Origin: Histidinibacterium lentulum
GTDB lineage: Bacteria; Pseudomonadota; Alphaproteobacteria; Rhodobacterales; Rhodobacteraceae
NCBI RefSeq assembly: GCF_003789055.1
Contig: NZ_ML119085.1
Location: 294,062 to 358,061, forward strand
Direction: 5' to 3'
Length of the DNA: 64,000 nucleotides
This document shows positions 29,154 to 37,574 of this stretch, one piece after another. Position 1 is the first letter of the stretch. Each line of letters opens with the position of its first letter. Both the position numbers and the translations under genes were made by a program. The notes beneath the pieces are model-generated. The model was not told the DNA's origin. It saw nothing but the letters and a program-made list of their open reading frames with translations, and did not search any database.

Positions 29154-29962
29154 TCCCGGCCGATCAGCGGTCCGGGCCCGAACTGCGGATCGACGAAGCC
29201 CGGCTGCGCGCCGCCCCCGACCACCGCGCCGCTCTGCGAAACCTCGCGGCGTCCCTCGTCGCCGCGCTGCGCAAGCCGCCCCATTTCGTGCGCCTGACCG
29301 GCCTCGCGCCGACCGAACGCAGCGATCTCGCCGCGACGCTCGCCCGGCTCATCGCGGTCACCCCGCCGCATCCCCCCGGCATGGACCCCGAGCGCCTGCT
29401 GAAGCTCTCCTTCACCCAGGTGCGCGTGGACCCCGAGAAGGCCTCGGGTTCGGGTGCTGTCACCGCCTACAGCCGCACTGCGCAACCCCTCGCGCTGCAC
29501 ACCGACAGCTCCTACCTCGCGCGGCCGCATCCCCTCGTGCTGTTCCAGTTCGTCCGCGCCGACGAGGCAGGCGGGGCCTCGGTGATGGCCTCGGTCCATG
29601 ACGTGATGCAGTCCGCAGGCCCCGAGCTGATCGCGGAGCTGATCAAGCCGCAGTTCCCCTTCGGCAAGGGCGACATGCCGATCCTCTTCGGCCGGCCCGA
29701 CGATCCGCACATCCGCTACTACCGCAGCCAGATCGACACCGCCGTGGCCGAGGGCGCGGCGCTCTCCGATCCGGCGCGGGAGGCCCTCGACCGGCTCGAC
29801 GCGCTGCTGGCCGGCCAGGTGCGCACCCACGAGTTCCACGCGGCCTCGGGCGAGATCGTCTTCATGCACAACACCCGCGTCCTGCACGGGCGCCGCGGCT
29901 TCGCAGAGACGAGCCCGCGGCTGATGTACCGCATCCGAATGCACACCGGCTGCCTTGGCTGA
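29150..29962 (+). CDS. TauD/TfdA-family Fe(II)/2-oxoglutarate-dependent dioxygenase
   Basis: A 270-residue protein of the TauD/TfdA fold, which hydroxylates or desaturates small substrates using Fe(II), O2 and 2-oxoglutarate. The iron-binding HxD is in LALHTDSSYLARPHPLVLFQF. The distal His lies in GEIVFMHNTRVLHGRRGF, and the 2-oxoglutarate-binding Arg is probably in SPRLMYRIRMH near the C terminus. The substrate cannot be told from sequence. The next gene, a TPR/ATP-grasp protein, overlaps its 3' end by 8 nt, so the two are almost certainly co-translated. A TTG at 29144 is in frame two codons earlier; I prefer ATG 29150 because it is coupled to the stop of a short upstream ORF. Confidence 0.88.
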   Translation: MIPADQRSGPELRIDEARLRAAPDHRAALRNLAASLVAALRKPPHFVRLTGLAPTERSDLAATLARLIAVTPPHPPGMDPERLLKLSFTQVRVDPEKASGSGAVTAYSRTAQPLALHTDSSYLARPHPLVLFQFVRADEAGGASVMASVHDVMQSAGPELIAELIKPQFPFGKGDMPILFGRPDDPHIRYYRSQIDTAVAEGAALSDPAREALDRLDALLAGQVRTHEFHAASGEIVFMHNTRVLHGRRGFAETSPRLMYRIRMHTGCLG

Positions 29963-31403
29963 AGTCCGCCTCACCCCCCTGCGCCGCCGCGCGCCCGAGG
30001 CGGTCCGCGATCCCGCCCGCCGCGCGGCGCTGGCCTCGGCCTATGCCGCGGTGCGCGCGCGCCGCCGCGATCCGCACCGCAGGCTGGCGCTGGCCGAGGC
30101 GCTGATCGAGGCGGGTCACCCGCGCCGCGTCTACCGTCACCTGCGCTGGGCCATGGCCCTCGCCCCGCCGGACTGGGGCGGGCTGTCGCGCGTCGGAGAG
30201 GCCTTCTTCCGCATCGGCGAGCATGTCGCCGCAGGCCAGGTCTTCGCCCGCGCCCAGGGCCTCGGCGTGCTGGCGCCGCGCGCGCACCGCACCTATGCCG
30301 CGCTCCTGCACAAGGAGGGCAAGGTCCGGGACGCCCGCCGGATGCTCGCCCTCTCGGCCCTGATGGAGCCCCTGCGACGGCCGCCCGTGCATCACGCCGG
30401 GCGCCTCCAGGTGCTGCGACTCCGGTGCTTCGACAACAGCCGCTACCAGACCGAGCGCGGCCGCCGCTCCGGTCTCTGGACCCGCTCGCTCAAGAGCGGG
30501 CATTTCTCCCTCGCCGACCTGCTGCCGCCCGGAACTGCCGACCTGCATGTCCTCAGCGCCTGGGGCGACAGCCTCGCGCTGGTGGAGGAGCTGCCCGCCG
30601 TCGGCGTGCTGATCAACACCATCGCCTGCGCCGATCTCAACGGGCCGCAGCTGCGCAATGCCGAGTCGTTCCTCGCCAGGTTCCCGTACCTGCCCGTCAT
30701 CAACCATCCGGAGCTTGTCCTCGGCACTGCCCGCCGTACCAACGCCCTGCGCCTGCCGCTGATCGACGGCATCCGCTTTCCCCGCACCGAGGCGGTGCAG
30801 ATGGAGGAGCCCGCCGACACGCTGCGCCGGATCGAGGCCAAGGGCCTCGGCTATCCGCTGATCCTGCGCGTGGCGGGGACCCAGACCGGCCTGACGATGG
30901 AAAAGGCCGACACGCCCGAGGCCGCGCTGGCCTGGCTTCGCGCACGCACGCCACGGCAGGCGCTGCTGGCCATCGAATACCTCGATCTGCCCGATGCCGA
31001 GGGGCACTACCGCAAGATGCGCTGCTTCTTCATCGACGGGCAGCTATACCCGGTGGCGAGCCTCGTCAGCGACACATGGCAGATCCATTCCGGCGACCGC
31101 TACCGCGTGATGGACCGCCACGCCGCAGCGCAGGCCCGCGAGAGGGCCTGGCTCGAGGACCCGGAGGGCCATCTCGGCGCCCGCCCCGTCGCGGCCCTGC
31201 AGGAGGTGGCGGACCAGATCGGTCTCGATTTCTTCGGGATCGACTTCTGCCTCGATCCGGACGGCCGGGTCGTGGTCTTCGAGGCCAATGCCGCCATGCG
31301 CCACAATTTCGACCACGCGCGGGCCTTCCCCTACACCCGCCCGTATCTCGAGAGGATCAGCGACGCCTTCGTCGCCATGGTCCGCCGCCGCTCGGCCGTC
31401 TGA
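29955..31403 (+). CDS. TPR-like plus ATP-grasp domain protein (putative carboxylate-amine ligase)
   Basis: A 482-residue protein. The first ~140 residues are Arg/Ala-rich helical pairs of the tetratricopeptide type (ALASAYAAVRARRRDP..., VGEAFFRIGEHVAAGQVFARA). From about residue 270 there is an ATP-grasp fold: YPLILRVAGTQTGLTMEKAD as nucleotide-binding strand and loop, LAIEYLDL as linker, YRKMRCFFIDGQLYPVA, and the metal-binding IDFCLDPDGRVVVFEANAAM. ATP-grasp enzymes form acyl-phosphates and join carboxylates to amines or other nucleophiles; the substrate is unknown. The TTG start (29955) lies inside the end of the dioxygenase gene (8-nt overlap), suggesting translational coupling and a shared pathway. 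The N-terminal TPR may bind a protein or peptide substrate (inference). Confidence 0.8.
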   Translation: MAEVRLTPLRRRAPEAVRDPARRAALASAYAAVRARRRDPHRRLALAEALIEAGHPRRVYRHLRWAMALAPPDWGGLSRVGEAFFRIGEHVAAGQVFARAQGLGVLAPRAHRTYAALLHKEGKVRDARRMLALSALMEPLRRPPVHHAGRLQVLRLRCFDNSRYQTERGRRSGLWTRSLKSGHFSLADLLPPGTADLHVLSAWGDSLALVEELPAVGVLINTIACADLNGPQLRNAESFLARFPYLPVINHPELVLGTARRTNALRLPLIDGIRFPRTEAVQMEEPADTLRRIEAKGLGYPLILRVAGTQTGLTMEKADTPEAALAWLRARTPRQALLAIEYLDLPDAEGHYRKMRCFFIDGQLYPVASLVSDTWQIHSGDRYRVMDRHAAAQARERAWLEDPEGHLGARPVAALQEVADQIGLDFFGIDFCLDPDGRVVVFEANAAMRHNFDHARAFPYTRPYLERISDAFVAMVRRRSAV

Positions 31404-31433
31404 GACCCGGCCCGATGGCCCCGCGCCCCGCGG

Positions 31434-32045
31434 TCAGGCAGAGGCCAGGGCGCGCGAATCCTGCTCGAGGGCGGCGACGGACGCCGGATGACCGGCGCAC
31501 CGCGCGACCCAGGCGCGGATCGCCGGATCGTCCGGCACAGCCTCGGGGAAGTAGGCAAAGGGTCCGTGCAGCAGCGTGTCGGCAACCGTGTAGCCGCAGT
31601 CCAGCAACCAGTCCCGTCCCCGCAACTGCCGCGACAGCCGGGCCGCGACCTCGCCGGGCCCCCGGATCGCCGCGGTGATCCACTCGTGCCGGACCCCCGC
31701 GGCCTCGCAGATCAGGACCGGCTCCATCACGGCGCCGTACCACGCAAGAAGCGACAGGAACGTGCCGCGCTCGGGATGGCCCGGCGGGCAGATCGCCTCG
31801 GCGTCGGGAAACAGTTCCGAGAGATAGGCGAGGATCGCGCCGCGCTCCCAGATCTCCACACTGTCATGGACGAGCAGCGGCACCTTGCCCTCGGGATGCG
31901 GATTGGCCGGATCGCGCCCCCCGCTGCCATCGACGCGGGGGATCGTGACCAGCCGGGTCTCGACGCGGTCGGCGACGCCCATCGCACAAAGCGCGGCGGT
32001 GATCGTGGTCGAGCGGGAGTGAGGCGAATGGTAGAGCGTGAGCAT
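31434..32045 (-). CDS. Glutathione S-transferase family protein
   Basis: A 203-residue cytosolic GST fold. The N-terminal thioredoxin-like domain starts MLTLYHSPHSRSTTI with a catalytic Ser/Tyr candidate near residues 8-11. The cis-Pro and glutathione-contact region is EGKVPLLVHDSVEIWERGAILAYLSELFP. A helical C-terminal domain follows. ATG 32045 is chosen because GGAGG precedes it by 5 nt; in-frame extension upstream would run into the divergent regulator. It is divergent from the WYL regulator at 32112, 66 bp away, which may control it. Substrate unknown. Confidence 0.88.
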   Translation of the reverse strand: MLTLYHSPHSRSTTITAALCAMGVADRVETRLVTIPRVDGSGGRDPANPHPEGKVPLLVHDSVEIWERGAILAYLSELFPDAEAICPPGHPERGTFLSLLAWYGAVMEPVLICEAAGVRHEWITAAIRGPGEVAARLSRQLRGRDWLLDCGYTVADTLLHGPFAYFPEAVPDDPAIRAWVARCAGHPASVAALEQDSRALASA

Positions 32046-32067
32046 CGGAACCTCCATGTTGCGATGG

Positions 32068-32103
32068 GCCGGTTCTAGTCCCATGCTCCTGACAGAAACC
32101 GGC
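32068..32103. promoter_or_regulatory. Inverted repeat in the GST / WYL regulator divergent promoter region
   Basis: GCCGGTT (32068-32074) and AACCGGC (32097-32103) form a 7-bp inverted repeat with arms 22 bp apart, in the 66-bp region between the divergent GST and WYL-regulator genes. The right arm lies next to the regulator's ribosome site. It is a candidate operator for autoregulation; the evidence is position and symmetry only. Confidence 0.35.
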
Positions 32104-32111
32104 AGGATGCC

Positions 32112-32810
32112 ATGGCCCGCAGCGACCGCCTCTTCCGACTTCTCGACGCGCTGCGCCGGCTGCCTCCGCCGGTGACGGCCGAGCGGCTGGCGACAGAGGC
32201 GGAGGTGTCGGTGCGGACGATCTACCGCGATATCGAGACGCTCCGCGCGGCCGGCGCCCGGATCGAGGGCGCGGCGGGCTGGGGGTACGGCCTGACAGAG
32301 GACCCGGCCCTCCCGCCGCAGCAGTTCACCCGCCTCGAGGTCGAGGCGGTCGCGATGGGTCTCATGGAAGTACGCCAGTCCGGCGACGCGACGCTGGCCG
32401 CGGCCGCGGAGACCGCGATGGCCCGGATCACGGCGGCCCTTCCGGAGCGCCGCCAGCGCGAGGCGCTGCACGCGGCGGTCCATCTCCACCGCGCCGCCGC
32501 CCGCGAGGCGCCGCAGGCGACCATCGACATGCTGCGCGAGGCGTGCTGGGACGAGATTGCCGTGGATCTCGTCTATCGCGACGCCGACGGCGAGGAGACC
32601 CGTCGGCGGGTGCTGCCGCTCTGCCTCGTCTATCTCGACCGGGTGCTGATCCTTCTGGCCTGGTGCGGGCTGCGCGAGGATTACCGACAGTTCCGCCTCG
32701 ATCGCATCGCGGGTGCGACCCCCGCCGCCGAGAGCTTCCGCCCCCGCCGCGTGCCCCTCCTCAGGGCCTATATCGCGGGCATGGAGGAACGGGCCGGCCC
32801 GGAGAGGTGA
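32112..32810 (+). CDS. YafY-type transcriptional regulator (HTH + WYL domain)
   Basis: A 232-residue regulator. Residues 1-55 form a winged helix-turn-helix of the HTH_11/DeoR kind (LLDALRRLPPPVTAERLATEAEVSVRTIYRDIETL). From about residue 140 a WYL-type domain is seen (VDLVYRDADGEETRRRVLPLCLVYLDRVLILLAWC, then YRQFRLDRI), a fold thought to sense ligands such as nucleic acids or small molecules. It is divergent from the adjacent GST gene, which is the most likely target. AGGA lies 5 nt before the ATG. The stop is 7 bp from the convergent aroC stop. Confidence 0.9.
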   Translation: MARSDRLFRLLDALRRLPPPVTAERLATEAEVSVRTIYRDIETLRAAGARIEGAAGWGYGLTEDPALPPQQFTRLEVEAVAMGLMEVRQSGDATLAAAAETAMARITAALPERRQREALHAAVHLHRAAAREAPQATIDMLREACWDEIAVDLVYRDADGEETRRRVLPLCLVYLDRVLILLAWCGLREDYRQFRLDRIAGATPAAESFRPRRVPLLRAYIAGMEERAGPER

Positions 32811-32817
32811 GCGTCCC

Positions 32818-33927
32818 TCAGCCGGGGCCGATCGCGCCGCGCAGTCCGCCCGTCTGCGCCCGGTCGAGCAGCAGGTGATCGAGGATCACCGCCGCGACCA
32901 TCGCCTCCCCCACCGGCACCGCGCGGATACCCACGCAGGGGTCGTGCCGGCCCTTCGTCACGACCTCGGTCGCCGTGCCGTCCTTGCGGATCGACCGCCG
33001 CGGCGACAGGATCGACGACGTCGGCTTCACCGCGAAGCGCAGCACGATGTCCTGCCCGGTGGAGATGCCGCCAAGGATGCCGCCCGCGTGATTGGAGGTG
33101 TATTCCGGCCCGTCCGGCCCCATGACGATCTCGTCCGCGTTGTCGCGCCCCGTCAGCGCGGCCGCCGCCATGCCCTCGCCGATCTCCACGCCCTTGACGG
33201 CGTTGATCGACATGCAGGCCGCCGCCAGATCGGTGTCGAGCTTGCCGTAGACCGGCGCGCCGAGGCCGGGGGGCACGCCTGTCGCCACCACCTCGATGAC
33301 CGCGCCGACGGAGTTGTGGTCGTCCTTGCGGAGCCAGTCGAGATACGCCGCCCACTCCTCCGCCGCCTCGGCGTCGGGGCACCAGAACGGGTTGCGGTCG
33401 ATCTCGGCAATGTCCATCCGCTTACGGTCGATGCGCTTCTCGCCCATCTGCACCATGTAGCCCGTGACGCTCAGCCCCGGCACCAGCTCGCCCAGCGCCG
33501 CCCGTGCGACGCCCCCCGCCGCGACCCGGGCCGCTGTCTCGCGCGCCGAGGACCGGCCGCCGCCGCGGAAGTCCCGGATGCCGTATTTCTGCCAGTAGGT
33601 GATATCCGCGTGGCCGGGGCGGAAGGTCTCGGCGATCTCGCCGTAATCCTTCGACCGCTGGTCCTGGTTCTCGATCATCAGCTGGATCGGCGTGCCCGTG
33701 GTGCGGTCCTCGAACACGCCCGACAGGATCCTGACCGCGTCGGGCTCGTTGCGCTGGGTGGTCATCTTCGACTGGCCGGGCCTGCGCCTGTCGAGCCAGA
33801 CCTGGATCGCCTCGGCGGTCAGCGGCACATTCGGCGGGCAGCCGTCCACGGTGCAGCCCAGCGCCGGCCCGTGGCTCTCGCCCCAGGTGGTGACGCGGAA
33901 GACGTGGCCATAGGTGTTGAGGCTCAT
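32818..33927 (-). CDS. aroC: Chorismate synthase
   Basis: A 369-residue enzyme catalysing the last step of the shikimate pathway: 5-enolpyruvylshikimate-3-phosphate to chorismate, using reduced FMN. The family signatures are intact: [17 protein letters not shown] near the N terminus, [15 protein letters not shown], and [18 protein letters not shown]. Length is typical for the bacterial enzyme. Translation starts [20 protein letters not shown] at 33927. It is convergent with the WYL regulator and has no obvious operon partner. Confidence 0.98.
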   Translation of the reverse strand: MSLNTYGHVFRVTTWGESHGPALGCTVDGCPPNVPLTAEAIQVWLDRRRPGQSKMTTQRNEPDAVRILSGVFEDRTTGTPIQLMIENQDQRSKDYGEIAETFRPGHADITYWQKYGIRDFRGGGRSSARETAARVAAGGVARAALGELVPGLSVTGYMVQMGEKRIDRKRMDIAEIDRNPFWCPDAEAAEEWAAYLDWLRKDDHNSVGAVIEVVATGVPPGLGAPVYGKLDTDLAAACMSINAVKGVEIGEGMAAAALTGRDNADEIVMGPDGPEYTSNHAGGILGGISTGQDIVLRFAVKPTSSILSPRRSIRKDGTATEVVTKGRHDPCVGIRAVPVGEAMVAAVILDHLLLDRAQTGGLRGAIGPG

Positions 33928-34056
33928 GGGGCGGGCTCCGGCGATGCGCCCCCTCTCCTAGCGGCGGCGTCCCCCCGGCTCAAGGTGGCGAGACGCGCTC
34001 GCAAGGGCGCGGCGAGCGGGGCTTGAAGCCACCGCCGGGGCGGCATAGCTTGCGCC

Positions 34057-34146
34057 TCACCTCGGGGTGCCCGGTCGACCGGGCTGAGATGCGACATCGC
34101 GAACCCGTTGAACCTGACCCGGCTCGTACCGGCGGAGGGAAGGTGA
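34057..34146 (+). ncRNA. TPP riboswitch (THI box) upstream of thiBPQ
   Basis: The conserved THI-box core is present in order: GGGGTGCC (34064-34071), GGGCTGAGATG (34081-34091), ACCCGTTGAACCTGA (34103-34117), and TCGTACCGGCGGAGGGAAGG (34124-34143). The closing P1 helix is TCACCT (34057-34062) paired with AGGTGA (34141-34146). It binds thiamine pyrophosphate and should repress the transporter genes when thiamine is plentiful. Downstream, a T6 run at 34165-34170 follows a short GC stem, and GCGCC/GGCGC (34160-34164 with 34177-34181) could pair just before the ribosome site. I therefore cannot decide between a terminator and a translational expression platform. Confidence 0.95.
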
Positions 34147-34193
34147 AGCGGCATCCCCCGCGCCTTTTTTCCGTCCGGCGCATGGAGGATGAC

Positions 34194-35171
34194 ATGAAGA
34201 CCACAGCCACCATCGCAGGACTCCTGATGCTTCCCGCCGTCGCGGGGGCACAGACCCTGACCGTCTACACCTACGACAGCTTCGTGCCCGACTGGGGCCC
34301 GGGGCCGGCCATCGAGGAGGCCTTCGAGGCACAATGCGGCGGCTGCGACCTCGAGTTCGTCGCCGCGGGCGACGGCGCGGCGCTGCTGTCGCGCCTGCGG
34401 CTCGAGGGGGAGCGCACCGAAGCCGATATCATCCTTGGCCTCGACACCAACCTGATGGCCGCCGCCCGCGACACCGGGCTGCTCGCACCCCACGGCGTCG
34501 AGGCCCAGTTCGACCTGCCCATCTCGTGGGAGGACGACACCTTCCTGCCCTATGACTGGGGCCATTTCGCCTTTGTCGCCGACGCCGACACACCCGCTCC
34601 CTCGAGCTTCCGGGATCTGGCCGAGAGCGACCTGCGCCTCGCGATCCAGGACCCGCGCTCCTCCACCCCCGGTCTCGGGCTGGTGCTCTGGGTCGAGGCG
34701 GCCCATGGCGACGACGCCGCCGCGATCTGGGAGGGGCTCGCGGACAACGTTCTGACGGTTACCCCCGGCTGGTCAGAGGCCTATGACCTGTTCCTCTCGG
34801 GAGAGGCCGACGCGGTGCTGTCCTACACCACCTCGCCCGCCTATCACCTGATCGCGGAAGAGGATGACAGCAAGGTCGCCTGGGCCTTCGACGAGGGCCA
34901 TTACATGCAGATCGAGGTGGCCGCGATCGTCGCGGGCACGGATCAGCCCGACCTCGCGCGCGACTTCATGGCCTTCATCGCCACCGATGCCTTCCAGTCG
35001 GTGATCCCGACGACCAACTGGATGTATCCCGCCGTCGTCCCCGAAGGCGGCCTGCCCGAGGGGTTCGACACGCTGGTGCAGCCCGACGTCAGCCTGCTCT
35101 TCCCGCCCGAAGAGGCGGCCGACCGGCGCGAGGGGGCCATCGCCACCTGGCGCGACGCGCTGGCGCAGTGA
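34194..35171 (+). CDS. thiB: Thiamine/TPP ABC transporter, periplasmic substrate-binding protein
   Basis: A 325-residue exported protein. The signal peptide is MKTTATIAGLLMLPAVAGAQ and the mature chain begins near TLTVYTYDSFVPDWGPG, typical of ThiB. Other family features are ADIILGLDTNLMAAA, YDWGHFAFVAD, and SSTPGLGLVLWVEAAHG. It captures thiamine and its phosphates in the periplasm for ThiP/ThiQ. ATG 34194 is chosen because GGAGG (34184-34188) precedes it; longer in-frame starts would run into the riboswitch. It is the first gene of thiBPQ, with 1 nt between its stop and thiP. Confidence 0.95.
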   Translation: MKTTATIAGLLMLPAVAGAQTLTVYTYDSFVPDWGPGPAIEEAFEAQCGGCDLEFVAAGDGAALLSRLRLEGERTEADIILGLDTNLMAAARDTGLLAPHGVEAQFDLPISWEDDTFLPYDWGHFAFVADADTPAPSSFRDLAESDLRLAIQDPRSSTPGLGLVLWVEAAHGDDAAAIWEGLADNVLTVTPGWSEAYDLFLSGEADAVLSYTTSPAYHLIAEEDDSKVAWAFDEGHYMQIEVAAIVAGTDQPDLARDFMAFIATDAFQSVIPTTNWMYPAVVPEGGLPEGFDTLVQPDVSLLFPPEEAADRREGAIATWRDALAQ

Positions 35172-35172
35172 G

Positions 35173-36678
35173 ATGAGCCTCTCCCGGCCCGGCCTCTTCG
35201 TGGCCGGGCTGATCTTCCTGCTGACCCTCGGCACGCTGGGCGCGGTGGCCCTTCGGGCCGAGACGGGGGGCGGGCTGTCGCCGGCGGACTGGGCGGCGGT
35301 GCGCTTCACGGTCCTGCAGGCGTTCCTGTCGGCGCTCTTCTCCGTCCTCCTCGCGATCCCCGTGGCCCGCGCGCTGGCGCGGCGCAGCTTCCCGGGACGC
35401 GGCGCAGTGGTGACACTCCTCGGCGCGCCGTTCCTGCTGCCGGTCGTGGTGGCGGTGATGGGCCTCCTGACGGTCTACGGCCGGCGCGGCTGGCTGGGCT
35501 CCGTCTTCGCCGGTCTGGGCCTGCCGCCCCCCGACATCTACGGGCTCGAGGGCGTGGTCCTCGCCCATGTCTTCTTCAACCTGCCGCTGGCGGCGCGGAT
35601 CCTGCTGATGGGCTGGCTCGCCATCCCCGCCGAACGCTTCCGCCTCGCCGCCCACCTCGGCGCGCCGGTGGGGCGGGTGCTCGAAGGACCGATGCTGCGC
35701 ACCCTGCTGCCCGGCGCCTTCCTGACCATCTTCCTGATCTGCCTGACGTCCTTCGCCGTCGCGCTGATCCTCGGCGGCGGCCCCCGCGCCACGACGGTGG
35801 AGCTTGCCATCTACCAGGCATTGCGGTTCGAGTTCGACCTCGGGCGCGCGGCACTTCTGGCGCTGATCCAGTTCGGCCTCTGCGCCGCCGCTGCCGCGCT
35901 CGCGTTCGGGATCGCCCTGCCCGATGCCATGGGCGGCGGGCTCGACCGGACGGTGCGGCGCTGGGACGGCTCGCGCATCGTGGACGCGCTCTGGATCGCC
36001 GCCGCCGCGCTGTTCCTGCTGGTGCCCCTCGCCGCCGTCGCGCTGCGCGGCTTGGGCGGACTTCTGGAGATGCCCGCGTCGGTCTGGGCCGCCGCCGCGC
36101 GGTCGATGGCCGTGGCGCTCGTGTCCACCGCGCTCGCCATGGTCCTGTCCCTCGCTCTGGCGCTGCGCGACGGCCGCGCGGCGGCCCTGGCGGGCGTCCT
36201 GCCGCTCGCCGCCTCGCCCCTCGTCGTGGGAACGGGACTCTTCATCCTCGTGCAGCCCGTCATGGCGCCCGCCTCCGTGGCCCTGCCGGTCACGGCGCTC
36301 GTCAACGCGCTGCTGACCGTGCCCTTCGCCGTCCGCGTCCTTTCCCCCGCCCTGCGCCAGATCGAAGCGCGGCACGGGCGGCTGGCCGATGCGCTGGGGC
36401 TCTTCGGCGTGGCGCGGCTGCGGCTGGTGCTGCTCCCGCGCCTGCGCGCGCCGCTCGGTTTCGCTGCCGGGCTGGCGGCGGCGCTGTCGATGGGCGACCT
36501 TGGGGTGATCACGCTCTTCGCCGGAACCGGCGAGGCGACCCTGCCGCTGGAGATGTACCGCCTGATGGGCTCCTACCGCACCGAGGCCGCCGCCGGGGCG
36601 GCGCTGCTCCTCGTGACGCTCAGCTTCGGGCTGTTCTGGATCTTCGACCGATGGGGCCGCCGTGCTGACGCTCACTGA
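35173..36678 (+). CDS. thiP: Thiamine/TPP ABC transporter permease
   Basis: A 501-residue inner-membrane permease made of two fused copies of the binding-protein-dependent transport domain, with about twelve hydrophobic segments. The ATPase-contact loops are visible as RFRLAAHLGAPVGRVLEGPM in the first half and RLADALGLFGVARLRLVLLP in the second. ThiP-type permeases are about this length because of the internal duplication. The start follows the thiB stop by 1 nt, and the 3' end overlaps thiQ by 17 nt, so the three genes form one tightly coupled operon under the TPP riboswitch. Confidence 0.95.
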   Translation: MSLSRPGLFVAGLIFLLTLGTLGAVALRAETGGGLSPADWAAVRFTVLQAFLSALFSVLLAIPVARALARRSFPGRGAVVTLLGAPFLLPVVVAVMGLLTVYGRRGWLGSVFAGLGLPPPDIYGLEGVVLAHVFFNLPLAARILLMGWLAIPAERFRLAAHLGAPVGRVLEGPMLRTLLPGAFLTIFLICLTSFAVALILGGGPRATTVELAIYQALRFEFDLGRAALLALIQFGLCAAAAALAFGIALPDAMGGGLDRTVRRWDGSRIVDALWIAAAALFLLVPLAAVALRGLGGLLEMPASVWAAAARSMAVALVSTALAMVLSLALALRDGRAAALAGVLPLAASPLVVGTGLFILVQPVMAPASVALPVTALVNALLTVPFAVRVLSPALRQIEARHGRLADALGLFGVARLRLVLLPRLRAPLGFAAGLAAALSMGDLGVITLFAGTGEATLPLEMYRLMGSYRTEAAAGAALLLVTLSFGLFWIFDRWGRRADAH

Positions 36679-37348
36679 CCTCAGGCTGGCGCGCGAGGGG
36701 TTCACCCTCGCCGCCGACCTCTCCCTGCCGCCCGGCGTGACCGCCGTGATCGGACCTTCGGGCGGCGGCAAGTCCACCCTGCTCGATGCCGTGGGCGGGT
36801 TTCTCGCGCCTGTCTCGGGCCGGGTGGAGGTGGACGGGCGCGACATCACCGCCCTGCCGCCCGCGGAGCGGCCGGTCGCGCAGCTCTTCCAGGACGGCAA
36901 TCTCTTCCCGCACCTGACCCTGGCCGAGAACGTGGGCCTCGGCATCGCGGCGTCGCGCGCCGCCGCGCGCGATCCGCGTGTGGCGCAGGTGCTGGCGCGG
37001 GTGGGCCTCGAGGGCCTCGGCGACCGCAGGCCCGCGCGCCTGTCGGGCGGTCAGCAAAGCCGCGCCGCGCTGGCCCGCGCGCTGGTGCAGGACCGGCCCG
37101 TGGTGTTGCTCGACGAGCCCTTCTCGGCGCTCGGTCCCGGCCTGAAACAGGAGATGCTGGCCCTGGCGGCCGAGGTGCTGGCCGCGCCGGGGCGACTGAT
37201 GCTCATGGTCACCCACGACCCGGAGGATGCGCGCAGCGTGGCCGACAGCGTGGTGCTGGTGGCGGACGGACGCGCGACCGGTCCCTTCGAGACCGGAGCC
37301 CTCTTCGCCGACCCGCCGCCGGCGCTCAGGGCCTATCTGGGGGACTGA
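36662..37348 (+). CDS. thiQ: Thiamine/TPP ABC transporter ATP-binding protein
   Basis: A 228-residue ABC ATPase. Walker A is GPSGGGKST (about residue 32), the Q-loop region is AQLFQDGNLFPHLT, the signature is LSGGQQSRAALARAL, Walker B is VVLLDEPFSALGP, and the switch is VTHDPEDA. It powers thiamine/TPP import through ThiP. The GTG start at 36662 lies inside the thiP reading frame (17-nt overlap), indicating translational coupling. It is a short, compact ABC subunit typical of ThiQ, with no extra C-terminal domain. Confidence 0.95.
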   Translation: MLTLTDLRLAREGFTLAADLSLPPGVTAVIGPSGGGKSTLLDAVGGFLAPVSGRVEVDGRDITALPPAERPVAQLFQDGNLFPHLTLAENVGLGIAASRAAARDPRVAQVLARVGLEGLGDRRPARLSGGQQSRAALARALVQDRPVVLLDEPFSALGPGLKQEMLALAAEVLAAPGRLMLMVTHDPEDARSVADSVVLVADGRATGPFETGALFADPPPALRAYLGD

Positions 37349-37528
37349 CGGCCGGCCGGGGTGCAGGGGTGAAGCCCCACCGACAAGGGCTGGGGGATCA
37401 CCCAGCGTGACATGCCGGACGTATGCCCGGCCTACGCGCGCTCCCCAAAGGCCCGCCGATCGGATCGTGGCTCGGAACCTGACACCGGCTTGGGAGTGAT
37501 CTGTGGAGTAGGCCGGCCGTAACGCGAA

Positions 37529-37550
37529 CGGCCCGCCGGAGGGCGGGCCG
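37529..37550. terminator. GC-rich hairpin between convergent thiBPQ and petABC operons
   Basis: A perfect 9-bp stem, CGGCCCGCC (37529-37537) with GGCGGGCCG (37542-37550), and a 4-nt loop GGAG. It sits 24 nt beyond the petC stop and 180 nt beyond the thiQ stop, so it can serve both convergent operons. No strong T-run follows on either strand, so it may act by pausing or by protecting 3' ends. The 225-bp gap holds nothing else convincing. Confidence 0.6.
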
Positions 37551-37574
37551 CTGCGATCCGGTCGGGAGGCGCGC

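Noticed and set aside
35089..36945. 618-codon minus frame opposite thiP/thiQ
   Set aside because: Composition (Gln/Arg/Gly/Glu-rich) is that of an antisense shadow; the plus strand encodes two clear transporter genes.
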